Of a stretch of 64,000 bases of DNA, positions 45,037-55,558 are shown in pieces. The notes beneath the pieces were generated by a model. The model searched no databases. It was not told where the DNA came from and saw only the letters and a program-made list of their open reading frames with translations. Each line of letters begins with the position of its first letter. Position 1 is the first letter of the stretch. This DNA comes from Prunus persica (Eukaryota; Streptophyta; Magnoliopsida; Rosales; Rosaceae), in NCBI RefSeq assembly GCF_000346465.2, contig NC_034014.1:20849517-20913516 (forward strand), written 5' to 3'. The position numbers and the translations under genes were made by a program.

Positions 45037-46299
45037 AAAACAAATAAGTGAGTATCTGGTGGTTTATTATCTTATCTCTGGTCAAACAAACAATTGAACC
45101 ACACTTCAAACTATCTTATCTTTCTTTGTTTTTTTTTTGTTTTTTTTATTTTCTTTCTTCCTCTTCTTTCCATTGACTTTTCTTCTTCTTCCTTATCTCT
45201 GGCCCGTTTCTTTCTTCCTCCTTTTTTATTCCTTCCAAAGCCTCCCTTTTTTTTTCTTTCTTCCTTTCCAGGCCGTTCCTTCTATTTCTTTTTTTCTTCC
45301 TTCATTCCTTTTCACTCTCTCTTCATGCTGCACCCCAACTTTTAAGAGAGCCAGATCCACTTCTGGGTATGTGGTGGCTGCAAACACCCACCCCTCTCTC
45401 TTTTTGGTTCCACTAATTAATGGTTGTGGTGGTTTAATTAGGTGATTATGGTTGTTGAACTGAGTATGTGGTGGCTGTTTATGGGTGGTGATGATGCTTT
45501 GTTTGACTGATTGGGTGGTGATGATGGTTCGATTGGGTCTCTGGCGGCTGGTTATGGGTTTGATGGTGGTGGTCTGACAGAGATGGCAAAGAGAGATGCT
45601 TCTGGGTTCTGCGGGTGGCTGTGGTGGCGAAGAGAGATGGGTTTGTGTGTGGCTTGCGGGTGGTGGTCATGAGCGAGAACAAATTCGGGGGAGAAGAGGG
45701 AGAGCTGGGCATTGCCAGAGTCTGTCGATTGGGTCTGTGGTGGTGGTGTTTTGATTCAAGGCATAAGGAAATCCAGCCGGACTTGTGTGTTCAAAATAGC
45801 GATGGTGCTATTTTACGAACTGCATTTGGGGCTCACTGAATTAGACATGCGAGTCTGGTTATTTTTTCACTATTGGACTATGGAATCTCATTTAAGTTAA
45901 TCGGTTTTAAGTGTTATTTAACACAATCCAGTCCAGTGAGGCATAGTGAGGCCTACCAAACATGCCCATAGATAACTACCCATGTTATCTTTTCTTAATT
46001 CTAAAAATAAAATATAAAATATAAAATAAAATCAATTGGCACATACCTAAAGAAACCCAGCTGCTTCTATGTAAGGCCTCCTGCTGGTTCTAATTATTTA
46101 TTTAGGTTTTTGTGATTTGTTTATAGTGTTTGTCAACTTTGTGAGATTCTTTAACCATAAACTGAGCAAGCTGCAAAATTGTGAGTTGGAAGCACAAGGA
46201 AAGCTTGTAAAAATTGAAATGGTGTTGGAGCTCATGTTGCGGTAAAGCCTTTTGTATGTGCTAGATGTATGTGTGCAGCATGTTGATCATGTTGGTGCT

Positions 46300-46471
46300 C
46301 TGGCCTCTTTATTTATTTATTTATAATTATTTGCAGTATTTTTTTTTTAAATAGAGCTAAATCAACTATTCTAGGGTGGCAGTGGGAGGCGCACACAAGG
46401 GGATTCGAACTGGTGCCATGGGGTTTTGCAAATAAACACCTCTACCACTAAGGTAATCACACCCTGGCTGG
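46300..46471 (-). mobile_element. tRNA-derived SINE
   Basis: The minus strand begins GCCAGCCAGGGTGTGATTAC, has an A-box-like CTTAGTGGTAGAGG and, about 45 bases on, the B box GTTCGAATCCC. It ends in an A/T-rich AAATAAATAAATAAAG tail. TGGTGCTCT occurs at both flanks (about 46290 and 46472), consistent with a target duplication. Confidence 0.7.
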
Positions 46472-47169
46472 CTGGTGCTCTATCTTTTTTCTGTAACTCT
46501 TGCTCTGTTTTAGCTTTTAGTGTCGGATGATGAAATATTTACCACTTGTAGTTATTAGGACTACACCTCAAAATTTGAGTTATTCATGATAACTATTTAA
46601 AATTTGTGGAAGGACAGCTGCCAAGCCAATAATTAGGTAGTCTATGTAACAAATGTTGACCAAGCAAACTTTAGATCTTTCAACAGAAACATAGTGCTTA
46701 AATTGCTCAAAGAGAGAGAGAAGAGAGATTGGGGGGGGGGAAGATGTGTTTTGGGGGCGGGTTGGTGGGGTTGGGGTTGGGGAGAAAGGGAGGGAGAGGT
46801 CTCTTTTTTCTCTTTTTTTTTTCCCTTGAAAATGGAAAGACTCAAATATCCTTTAAAATGGATGAAAAATTGGATGGTGTTAAAGTTAAATGACAAATCA
46901 TGGATTTTGAAAAATTAAAGGTGACATTTCTCTTAAAATTTTCTTTAAGATGACAAATTGAAACTAGAGTATAAGTTCACGGGACATTCTGTACATAACA
47001 TAATTGTGGTATGACTAGCATTTTGTTTTTATATATATGATGAATGACACTTTTTTATGAATTAAATTATGAGAAGTAGTATGGATGATACTAGGTGTGT
47101 TGCAGAACTTTGAACATGCTTTTTTTAGGGTTCTAAGGGAGCTGAATCTCAGAAACAAAAACTATATAA
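46472..47169. other. Spacer; no gene seen
   Basis: This contains a G-rich low-complexity run (about 46728-46790) followed by T runs; open frames across it reflect composition only. Confidence 0.4.
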
Positions 47170-47415
47170 TCAAACTCCTAGTCTAGCAAATCCACTCAAA
47201 TCTTCCAGTAGAGAATTTCCAAATCCTTCAGGCACACCCTCCCAAATTATACACCCCAATTCTAATTTTGAGCCCAAACATGGCAAGTTATTCGCAAGGC
47301 AATTTTCTTCTCTACATTTATGAGTAATACTGCAGTCTTTGTACAAAAGCATATTCTGGCAGTTAGTCACCAAATTATAAAAGGGACGCTCCTCCTCCAA
47401 ATCTGAAAATAGCAT
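47170..47415 (-). pseudogene. LINE RNase H-domain fragment
   Basis: The 81-codon minus-strand frame reads NLVTNCQNMLLYKDCSITHK, then CREENCLANNLPCLGSKLE and WEGVPEGFGNSLLEDLSGFA. This fits the end of the RNase H region of plant LINE-type reverse transcriptases (a YRE.N..AD.LA.LG pattern followed by a P..L...L..D..G tail). The usual catalytic Asp of the AD.LA block is replaced by Asn. It is an isolated relic. Confidence 0.65.
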
Positions 47416-48199
47416 TTACACAGCAATTTGAGAATCAGATTCAATATCAAGTGGGAACCATCCCTTCTAGCATGCCAAAACAATTACATGGTTTCAGTAG
47501 GATTTGAATTTTTTGTTAATGTCAACAAACTAAGATTTGATAACCCTTATATTCAAGTTTTGGATAACATCATGACAACGTTGAAAGCGTATTGTCAAAA
47601 CCTAGTCTACAAAGCTCATAGTTGTCAAAGAATAAGAGGGTGATAATTTCTACAGCATCTTGGACCATTGCCAAATGAGTTTTTGAAGGTTGTCAAATAA
47701 ATATGAACAAATTTACATATACAGCAATATCAAAGACACGTCATTAAATGTATAAGACTTTTAACAATATCAAGATACACAACACCTGCAATCGCATTGT
47801 CAAAAGACATACACAACGGTCATGGTTCCGTTGTTGAATACATATATTGTTGTAGTGTCTGTAACCTTTTATTAAAATAAAAAGTAAAAATAGAATGATA
47901 CTTTAGTGTGAAAACCTAATCTTCAAAGCTCATAATTAAGGGATTGTCAAAGAATAAGATAGTGAGTTTTTTGCATTCCGTTTTCTTCAGGGCAGTACAC
48001 GCTGGGTCTATATGCTAGGTTAGGAAGTGGACCTATACATCGCATCATATGGAGTACTTCATCATTAATATTACATTAATTGGAGAAATTGTTTAATCAC
48101 ATAATGGAACTTTATTGTTGTTCAATCTTCTCCTCAAACTATGTATTTTAATCTTCACTCAAATCAATCATTTATCAGTAAATCTTTCACTAATTTTTT
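47416..48199. other. Spacer; possible CACTA-like right end
   Basis: No gene is seen. AACGGTCATGGTTCCGTTGT followed by a TTGTTGTAGTG end at about 47857 resembles a CACTA terminus of a third type, but no left partner was found. Confidence 0.35.
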
Positions 48200-48713
48200 T
48201 GTTACTGATCATGCTTTTTCAAATATGCATATGATTGTGTTAGATTGTGTGAAGAGGTTAAAAAGTGCTTAGGTTAGTATTTAGGCCAAGAGTTTAGAGT
48301 TAGAAGAACTGAGAGGGTTTTAAAATAGAAACAAAGAGATTTGATTAGAAAGGAGAGAATGATTACGGGGCTTGGTTATATAGGACTGTAGGCTATGTTG
48401 CCTTCTAGTGGTTTTAGCTCTGGCTTCACAAGTTGTGCTTGATTTGATTACGTGGTGGGAGAGATCAAGCGTATGTATAGAGTGTATAGAATGTTGCCTA
48501 GTTTATGTCTTGTGCCGGCAACTTGGGATATCTCGACCATTCTTAGCCACGTGTGTTTGTGGCTTGCAATCTTCATTTGTGTTTGTCATTTGTATTCGAC
48601 CAAGTTAATTATTTTGCTACTTGGGACATCTGCACCACCATTCTTAGCCACATGTGTAGTGTAGTGTAGTGGTAGATTATTATAGACAAATGAACACTTT
48701 TTAACAGAGTGAT
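48200..48713 (+). repeat. NLR-upstream repeat block, copy 2 (orphan)
   Basis: This aligns with 59242-59780, the region ending at the NLR2 start, from TTTTTCAAATATGCATATGA through GTACGGGGCTTGG-like sequence and the TAGCCACGTGTG motifs. It also aligns with 8255-8640. The CACTA end at 48715 interrupts it, and no NLR coding sequence follows. Confidence 0.75.
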
Positions 48714-48714
48714 C

Positions 48715-49406
48715 CACTACAAGAAAAACTATCTTAGTTGACACTAGATAGTTGACGTTTTTATATTAAGTATCACCTATTGTAGTAAGCTTTGACGTTT
48801 TTGGAAAAACGTCAAGTATAGGAAAAACTTTTATATGTTTCAGATTCATCAAGTGATTGGTGTACCATCCAATAGATATAGGACATGTGGAATTATTGTC
48901 TAACTTACTGCATTTTTTTTTATAACATGTAGTGGGCTGCATTGCAAATATTCCATATGTCTTCCATCTATTAGATGGTACACCAATCACATAGTGTACC
49001 CAAAACACCCAAAAATTACTCCAAGTATAGAGCATATTGATGACGCTTTTATATAATGTATCACCTTTTGTGTTTTAGCTTTGACGTTTATTAGAAAACG
49101 TCTAGTATATGTAGCCTATAAACGACGTTTATTAAGAAGTATAAGATATAACCGTTTGTAACCTGACGTTTTTAGAAAACCATCAGGGAAACTGACGCGG
49201 TGGTATGTGGATCTCTCCATGTGCAGCACTTTATCCTAAAGTCTCTCTCACTCCTAGATCAGATTTGATGCTAACCCATTGTTTTTCTTCATGTTCTTCA
49301 TTTTACGGTCTCTTCCTTTCGCCTCTCTCCTGTTCTCCCAGATCTAGATCTGATGCTGCGCAGCCACTATCTTTCATCTCTAACAGATGAGAACTCCGTT
49401 TGATTC
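48715..49406 (+). mobile_element. 5' end of a second CACTA family
   Basis: It starts CACTACAAGAAAAACTATC, the classic CACTA terminus, and is followed by repeated TTGACGTTTTT and AAAACGTC motifs in both orientations (48757-49190). From about 49205 the sequence turns CT-rich like a 5'UTR. The other end was not found; the element may continue past the LINE or be truncated. The motif differs from the CGTCGT motif of the element at 28420. Confidence 0.65.
48822..49021. mobile_element. Mutator-type MITE, 200 bp, with 9-bp target duplication
   Basis: CAAGTATAG flanks both sides (48813-48821 and 49022-49030). The ends GAAAAACTTTTATATG and, inverted, GAGTAATTTTTGGGTG lead into arms that match well from GTGATTGGTGTACCATC onward. 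It lies in the subterminal region of the second CACTA element. A single arm of the same family is at 6131. Confidence 0.8.
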
Positions 49407-49440
49407 AAAATCAAAGGTTTTTACATTTCTGTGAGACACG

Positions 49441-51343
49441 ATGCAGCTTGAAACGCCACGCGCCTCACGCGATGAAGAGAACGCGCCTCACGCGGCGATC
49501 TTTTCCAGCGACTTCTCTCCACTACCTCCTGTTACGACGGCGACTCCACCTAAATTTGTGTTCAGTGCTCTCCAACCTGAGAACAAACTGGAATCAGTGG
49601 GAACGAAGCGGATTCGAACTACGGAGCCAGATCCCAACTCGTCTGGTGATATGGCGACTGATGTGGGCTTCGGCTCTCCTCCCCCTGTAACCTTGAATTT
49701 TAGGGATTCGGTCTTGAAACAAGGTGGACATGGCTCTACCCGAACTGGGCTTGGGGGGATGGCGGATGATAAATTCACGATTGAGGATGATGACTTTATT
49801 GTCTCAGAAGGTGAAAAGGGACCGAGCATCAGATTTTCTGAACAGGTTAAAGAGCGCCTCTACAGACCTTGGCGAACCTCAATCATCATCAAGCTGATGG
49901 GTAAGGCTCACACTTACAATTTTGTTCTTGCCAGGCTGCAGCATAGATGGGGTATGATTAAGGGCCCTTGGAAACTAATTGATTTAGAGAATGGATTCTT
50001 TATTGTGAGATTTGTGCTTGAAGAGGATATGAAAGCTATACTGTGCGGTGGCCCTTGGGTTATTGCTGGCCAATACCTGGTTATGCAGCGCTGGAAGCCT
50101 GGGTTTGATCCCCTTGTGGAGCAAGTGACAAGGATGACCGTTTGGGTCCGGATTATTGGTCTCCACGTTGAATGGTTCCGCCCTGAAGCCATGCTACGCA
50201 TTGGAGATTTACTGGGCACCACATTCAAGGTTGACTCCAATACTGTTGCCCAGGTCCGAGGGAAATATGCCCGAGTGTGTGTGGAGATTGATCTTACCCA
50301 ACCCCTACAAGCCTTCGTGCAGGTGGAGGATAACTGGTATGGTTTGGAATATGAAGGCATCCACTTGGTGTGCTTTGCCTGTGGGTGCTATGGCCACAAC
50401 AGAAACGTTTGCCCCTCAGTGATTAAAAAACCGCATACTGAGAATGTTCAGAATACCACCCAACCCATGGATGAAGGGACACCGAGCGCCTCTCCCCTCC
50501 CTGTCAATAAGGCCAGCACTGATGCCATGCCTCAGGATGACCCCCACGAGTCTTCAGGTACTTTAATAGGACCTTGGAGCCTGGTCCAGAATAGGAAGGG
50601 TAAAAAGCCCTTTAAGGCAAATGCTGACCTGAAGGCCAAGATGCTTGCCCCCAAGCTTAAAGGAGCCTAATGTTGACCGTGGTGCTTCCCCTGCTGGATC
50701 AAGATTTGAAGCCTTGGATAATGATAAAAACAGAGTTGATTCTCATGCTGCTATTGGGAATGTTGTTGTTGAGGAGGTGTCCCAAATACAAACTGAGACA
50801 AATGCTGGGCCTGCTAAACCTTCCAAGGCTAAGGGTCGGTCTAAGTTGAAAGGTAAAGCTCGCCAAGCCCTAGGAGATATCTCAAACGATGGTGTTGTTG
50901 ATAAGCCCCAGATGGGTATTGAAAATAATATATCTTGTGCCTCCACTACCAAAGTTGGCCCCGAGTCCCGTTCTGAACCTAAAAGGAAACTTAAAGGTGC
51001 CGCGGCTGGTAAATCTTCGGGCTTCCAAGTTAGAAGTATTGACTTCCATGAAGCCACCCTGGGAGACGTTGTGGCAAGCTTGAAATCTAAGCTCCCCAAC
51101 GCTGGTAAATCTCCGCCTCCTATTTTAGCTGGGGTTGAGCCGCCTGATCCTGGTCCGACTGAAGATAAGTTGGAGGATATCCCAGGAGATAAGATGGATG
51201 ATGACCATGGAGAAAACTCTGCCCCTCAGATTACTATTAATTTGGATGCTGCTAGACTGAAAAAAGCTATGCTAGATGTTAAGAATGGAGTTGTTGGTGC
51301 TGCTTCTACTTTGGTAGAAGTGCTGAACGCTTCCAGTCAGTGA
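49441..51343 (+). pseudogene. LINE ORF1 (DUF4283-type nucleic-acid-binding protein) with one frameshift
   Basis: Frame one (49441-50670, 409 codons) carries the DUF4283-like domain (about 130-270: WRTSIIIKLMGKAHTYNFVL, GPWVIAGQYLVMQRW) and the zinc knuckle CFACGCYGHNRNVC (311-324, CX2CX4HX4C). It stops at KLKGA. The other frame continues at once with PSLKEPNVDRGASPAGSRFE and runs to 51343. A single-base change near 50645-50655, probably in the run of five C, would explain the break. The combined length of about 630 residues is normal for plant L1 ORF1. The protein would coat the LINE RNA. Confidence 0.85.
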
Positions 51344-51387
51344 GGTTTTTCCTCAGGTTCTTGCTGCCACCTTCCTTCCCCATCATC

Positions 51388-54300
51388 ATGATTATGGTCT
51401 GGAATGTAAGAGGCGCAGGGAGTACAAATTTCCCTGGTATTATGAAAGATCTAGTTAAAATTCACAAGATTGATATTCTTGTCATTTTGGAGCCTAGAAT
51501 TAGTGGCAACACTGCCCTCAATGTTATTAAGAAGCTTGGGTTTTCGAAATTCCATGTTGTTGATGCTAATGGTTTTTCAGGGGGTATTTGGATGCTCTGG
51601 AATGAGCATGTCTCCTGTGTTGATATTGTTGCCTATTCTAGGCAGTCTATAACAGCTCTCATTAAAATGAACCATATTGATTGGCTTTTTACGGCAGTCT
51701 ATGCGCACCCTTGCCCTGGCATCCGTAAAAATCTTTGGAGTTATTTAGATGGGATTGCTTCGGCCACTAACCTCCCTTGGATGATTGCTGGTGACTTCAA
51801 TGAGTTGGTTGACAATTCTGAAAAATGTGGTGGTAATCCCATTTCTCATGGGAGTGGCCTTGTGGATTGGATTGATAGAAACAATTTGATTGATCTTGGT
51901 TTTATTGGTGCTCAGTTTACTTGGTGCAGGAAAAATGAGAATGGTGTCCTCACTTGGGAAAGATTGGATCGCGGTCTGTCCAACATTAACTGGAGACATC
52001 AATTTCCCGAGGCCTTTGTCAGACACCTCCCTAGAGTCAAGTCTGACCATTGCCCCCTACTCATTAGCCTCCAGTCTGCTCACCTCCCCTGTGCTACTGC
52101 CAAACCTTTCAGGTTCCAAGCCATGTGGCTCCTGCACCCTACCTTTCGCAGCTTTGTGGTTGATAAATGGGCTAACTTTACTGGAAGTATCCTCCAAAAA
52201 ACTCAAGCCCTTTCCTATGCTCTCACTACTTGGAACATGGAAGTGTTTGGGAGTTTATTTCGAAACAAGAAGAAGCTGCTGGCTCGAATTGGCGGGATTC
52301 AAAAAGCCCTCTGCAGAAGACACTCCCCTTTTCTGGCTGACTTGGAAAAAGAGCTCACCAATGAATACCAAGCCTTGCTTGACCAAGAAGAACTTTTTTG
52401 GTTACAGAAGTCAAGGAACACTTGGCTTAAAGAAGGGGACCGTAATACCAAGTTTTTCCACCTGTCTACCATTATTTGCAGAAGAAGGAACAAGCTGGAG
52501 GGCCTCACTAATGCTCAAGGTACGTGGACTAACGATAAAAATGAAATGGAGTCTATCATTGTCAACTACTTCAAGAATCTCTTTGCTGCCCAAACGATGA
52601 GATACTCTAATGCTGATCTCCCCCAGCTTTTTCCTAGCTTGGAGAACTCTGAGTTGACGACCCTCAATTGTGACGTTAATCCTCAAATCATTAAGGATTG
52701 TTTGTTCAGTATTGGCAGTCTTAAAGCTCCAGGCCCGGATGGATACCCTGCTAAGTTCTACCATGATTTTTGGGATCTTTGTCAGGGAACCTTTGTTGAG
52801 TTAGTTGCTGGTTGTTTCTGCTCTGCAAGCATCCCGGATGATCTTAATGACATGCTGATTACCCTTGTTCCTAAAGTGGCTAGTCCTAGCTCTGTTGCCC
52901 AGTTAAGGCCTATCAGCCTTTGCAATACGTTGTACAAAGTGGTGTCTAAGATCATTGTTCAGAAGCTCAGGCCTCTCATGCAAAAGATTGTCAGTCCTGC
53001 GCAAGCTAGCTTCATCCCTGGCAGGCAGATTGTTGACAACATTATCGTTGCCCAAGAGGTCCTTCATAAATTCAGAAATTCTAAAGGCAAGAAGGGGTTC
53101 ATTGCTTGGAAAATTGACCTCTCCAAAGCCTATGACAGGATTAACTGGGATTTCATCTATGATGTGCTATGGGAAATTGGTATTAGAGGCAAACTCCTGG
53201 TTCTTATCATGCAGTGCATCAAGTCGGTCAGATACCAAGCCATTCTCAATGGTGAGCTTACTGGAAGGTTCTCTCCGAATGCTGGGATCAGACAAGGTGA
53301 CCCCCTCTCCCCTTACATTTTTGTCCTATGTATGGAAAAACTTTCCCATATTATCATTGATCATATCTCCTCTGGAACCTGGAAACCTGTTAAGGTTGCT
53401 AGAAATGGCCCTGCTATATCCCACCTTTTCTTTGCGGATGACCTCATTTTATTCGGGGAAGCCTCTATCCCCCAAGCTAAGCTTATGAAGCATTGCTTGG
53501 ACCTCTTTTGTGGTGCCTCGGGTCAGCAAGTCAGCTTTGAGAAATCTAGAATCTGCTGTTCCCCTAATACTGAACCTGGAATTGCTGCTTCTATAGCCAA
53601 TATTTGCGGGTCTCCCCTCACGGATTGCCTTGGGAATTATCTTGGTGTTCCCTTGATCCAATCTAGAATTACCAAGGATACTTACTTTGGGATTGTTGAC
53701 AAAGTGCAGCGCAGATTAGCCTCCTGGAAGAGCCACACTTTATCTATGGCAGGGAGACTCACTTACTTGCAAGCTGTCACCTCTGCTATTCCAATCTATA
53801 CGATGCAATCGGTTGAGCTTCCTATATCTACTTGTAACCAGCTTGATAAGATTAACAGGGATTTCTTGTGGGGTTATACCGGTGACCAAACTAAAATCCA
53901 CCTTGTCAACTGGGACACTGTTTGCCATCCTAAGAGCTGTGGTGGGCTAGGTCTAAAAAAGACCCATTTTATGAACCAGGCCCTTCTTGCCAAGACTGGT
54001 TGGAAACTTATTCAAAATAAGCAGGGTCTTTGGTCCCAAGTTCTCAATGGCAAGTACCTAAAAGACCAAAGTTTGCTTGCTGCGCCTAATCTTAAATTCC
54101 TAAATTGCTCTAGTACTTGGCGAGGTATTCTTTTTGGGACTCAACTCGCCTCCAAAGGTCTTAAATGGAGAGTTGGGAATGGTGACAATATCTTGTTTTG
54201 GAAGGATAATTGGGCTGGCTGTGGTCCTCTGGAGAACTTCACCACAGTCCCCCTTACTGCTGATATGCTGGATTGGACCGTGAGTGATTTTCTCACGGAG

Positions 54301-55491
54301 CAAGGTTGGAACACAGACTGGCTTATGGGCTGCCTCCCCTTGCATGTGGTGCAAAAAATTCATTGCATTTTTGCAGGGTTTAATCACACTGAGGCGGACT
54401 CTTGTATATGGCAGCTCACCTCCAATGGTGAATTTTCTGTGAAAACGGCTTACCTCTCCTTGTTTACTGAGGAGACCAACTATACTTGGAATTGGGATAT
54501 GATTTGGAAACTGCAGGTCCCCCCCAAGATCAAAACCTTTCTCTGGCTGTTGATTCAGGGTAAGCTCCTAACCAATGTCCAACGTGTGAGAAGAAACTTA
54601 GCTTCCAACTCCAACTGCCCTTGCTGCAACGGCTCCATGGAGTCCTTGGATCATCTCTTTCGCAGGTGCAGGCATGCGACTAAAGTGTGGAACTCCATTG
54701 GCATTCCCAATCAAGTTGCTCACTCCTTCTCTATGGATTTTAAGGACTGGCTCTTCACCAATATTAAAGCTAGTTTCAGCTGCATGCAGGGTATCCCTTG
54801 GTCCTCCCTGTTTTTGGCTGCCCTATGGTTCTGCTGGAAATGGCGCTGTAAGAAAGTTTTTGATCTCAACTTCTCTCCTCCTCCCTGGCCCCACATTCCG
54901 ATCATCCATTTCTCCCGTGAATGGCTGGTGGCTAACAGATCCAGGAACTCCAAGCTTCCTAAACATGTTCTTAAACTTCATTGGTCTCCTCCCTGTGCTG
55001 GCTGGTTTAAGATTAACGTGGATGGCAGTTGTATGGGTGAGTTGGGCGCTATTAGTGCTGGTGGCATCATAAGGAACGATGCTGGTGTTTGGGTCAAGGG
55101 ATTTGTTACGAAGCTGGGATGTGGCAGTATCCTAGAAGCGGAGCTTTGGGGAGTCTTCAGAGGCCTGCTCCTCACGTGGAACGAAGGTATCCGAAGAATT
55201 CAGATGGAATGTGACTCCCTCACTGCTGTCTCTCTTATTAATGGAGAAACTGGAACTAACCACCCCCTTTCTAGCATCATCCATTGCTGCAAAGACTTGC
55301 TCTTGCGTGACTGGGAGTGCACCATCTATCACATCTATAGAGAGCAAAACTCTGCTGCGGACCATATGGCTCACTTGGGTCAATATTCCAGTTTGGGTTT
55401 TCATGTTATTGATCTTCCTCCTCCTTCTATTGTTAGCCTCTTGGCTAATGACTCTTCTAGGGGAACCACTGCGAGGCTTGTCCCAGTGTAG
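51388..55491 (+). CDS. LINE ORF2: endonuclease, reverse transcriptase and RNase H (1367 aa)
   Basis: This is the target-primed reverse transcription protein. The N-terminal exonuclease-endonuclease-phosphatase domain shows VWNVRGAGS, AGDFNE (134-139) and SDHCPL (219-224). The reverse transcriptase follows with GPDGYPAKFYHDFW, SLCNTLYKVVSKI, a QASFIPGRQIVDNI block, GIRQGDPLSPYIFVLCME and the catalytic FADD (682-685). A zinc-binding RVT segment comes next (CPCCNGSMESLDHLFRRC). The C-terminal RNase H has Asp1212, Glu1252, Asp1276 and Asp1325, all expected acidic residues. No stop or frameshift is seen. The longer frame begins at a GTG (51340); the ATG at 51388 starts the usual M..WN.RG sequence and lies 45 bases after the ORF1 stop. 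Confidence 0.93.
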   Translation: MIMVWNVRGAGSTNFPGIMKDLVKIHKIDILVILEPRISGNTALNVIKKLGFSKFHVVDANGFSGGIWMLWNEHVSCVDIVAYSRQSITALIKMNHIDWLFTAVYAHPCPGIRKNLWSYLDGIASATNLPWMIAGDFNELVDNSEKCGGNPISHGSGLVDWIDRNNLIDLGFIGAQFTWCRKNENGVLTWERLDRGLSNINWRHQFPEAFVRHLPRVKSDHCPLLISLQSAHLPCATAKPFRFQAMWLLHPTFRSFVVDKWANFTGSILQKTQALSYALTTWNMEVFGSLFRNKKKLLARIGGIQKALCRRHSPFLADLEKELTNEYQALLDQEELFWLQKSRNTWLKEGDRNTKFFHLSTIICRRRNKLEGLTNAQGTWTNDKNEMESIIVNYFKNLFAAQTMRYSNADLPQLFPSLENSELTTLNCDVNPQIIKDCLFSIGSLKAPGPDGYPAKFYHDFWDLCQGTFVELVAGCFCSASIPDDLNDMLITLVPKVASPSSVAQLRPISLCNTLYKVVSKIIVQKLRPLMQKIVSPAQASFIPGRQIVDNIIVAQEVLHKFRNSKGKKGFIAWKIDLSKAYDRINWDFIYDVLWEIGIRGKLLVLIMQCIKSVRYQAILNGELTGRFSPNAGIRQGDPLSPYIFVLCMEKLSHIIIDHISSGTWKPVKVARNGPAISHLFFADDLILFGEASIPQAKLMKHCLDLFCGASGQQVSFEKSRICCSPNTEPGIAASIANICGSPLTDCLGNYLGVPLIQSRITKDTYFGIVDKVQRRLASWKSHTLSMAGRLTYLQAVTSAIPIYTMQSVELPISTCNQLDKINRDFLWGYTGDQTKIHLVNWDTVCHPKSCGGLGLKKTHFMNQALLAKTGWKLIQNKQGLWSQVLNGKYLKDQSLLAAPNLKFLNCSSTWRGILFGTQLASKGLKWRVGNGDNILFWKDNWAGCGPLENFTTVPLTADMLDWTVSDFLTEQGWNTDWLMGCLPLHVVQKIHCIFAGFNHTEADSCIWQLTSNGEFSVKTAYLSLFTEETNYTWNWDMIWKLQVPPKIKTFLWLLIQGKLLTNVQRVRRNLASNSNCPCCNGSMESLDHLFRRCRHATKVWNSIGIPNQVAHSFSMDFKDWLFTNIKASFSCMQGIPWSSLFLAALWFCWKWRCKKVFDLNFSPPPWPHIPIIHFSREWLVANRSRNSKLPKHVLKLHWSPPCAGWFKINVDGSCMGELGAISAGGIIRNDAGVWVKGFVTKLGCGSILEAELWGVFRGLLLTWNEGIRRIQMECDSLTAVSLINGETGTNHPLSSIIHCCKDLLLRDWECTIYHIYREQNSAADHMAHLGQYSSLGFHVIDLPPPSIVSLLANDSSRGTTARLVPV

Positions 55492-55558
55492 TTCTCCTTT
55501 GTGTTTTTGTCGGGCTTAGGCCCTCCTTGTAACCAAAAAAAAAAAATCAAAGGTTTTT

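Larger units (their letters stand above)
41364..45967. mobile_element. Non-autonomous DNA transposon with GGG.(C/A)GTTTGG ends, hosting an LTR element
   Basis: The left end is GGGTCGTTTGGCACGGC and the right end (inverted) is GGGCATGTTTGGTAGGCC. Both then carry a GACTGGA(C/T)T motif, and near the left end TGTTTGGTATTGGGTC repeats internally. These GTTTGG ends are typical of hAT or PIF/Harbinger derivatives. No transposase is visible, and only ATAG is shared by the flanks, so the superfamily is unresolved. The interior is occupied by the LTR element at 41773-45036; 45040-45900 is T-rich then GGTGG-rich and codes for nothing recognisable. Confidence 0.6.
49423..55542 (+). mobile_element. L1-type LINE, nearly full length (6.1 kb)
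   Basis: Two ORFs are followed by a short 3' end, CTTGTAACC and an A run. A 16-base target duplication (A4 followed by TCAAAGGTTTTT) lies at 49407-49422 and 55543-55558. The element starts only 18 bases before the ORF1 ATG, so the 5'UTR is mostly missing, as expected after incomplete reverse transcription. ORF2 is intact, but ORF1 has one frameshift. Confidence 0.93.

Noticed and set aside
51340..51387. GTG start for LINE ORF2
   Set aside because: Plant L1 ORF2 starts at ATG; the ATG at 51388 leads directly into the conserved endonuclease beginning.
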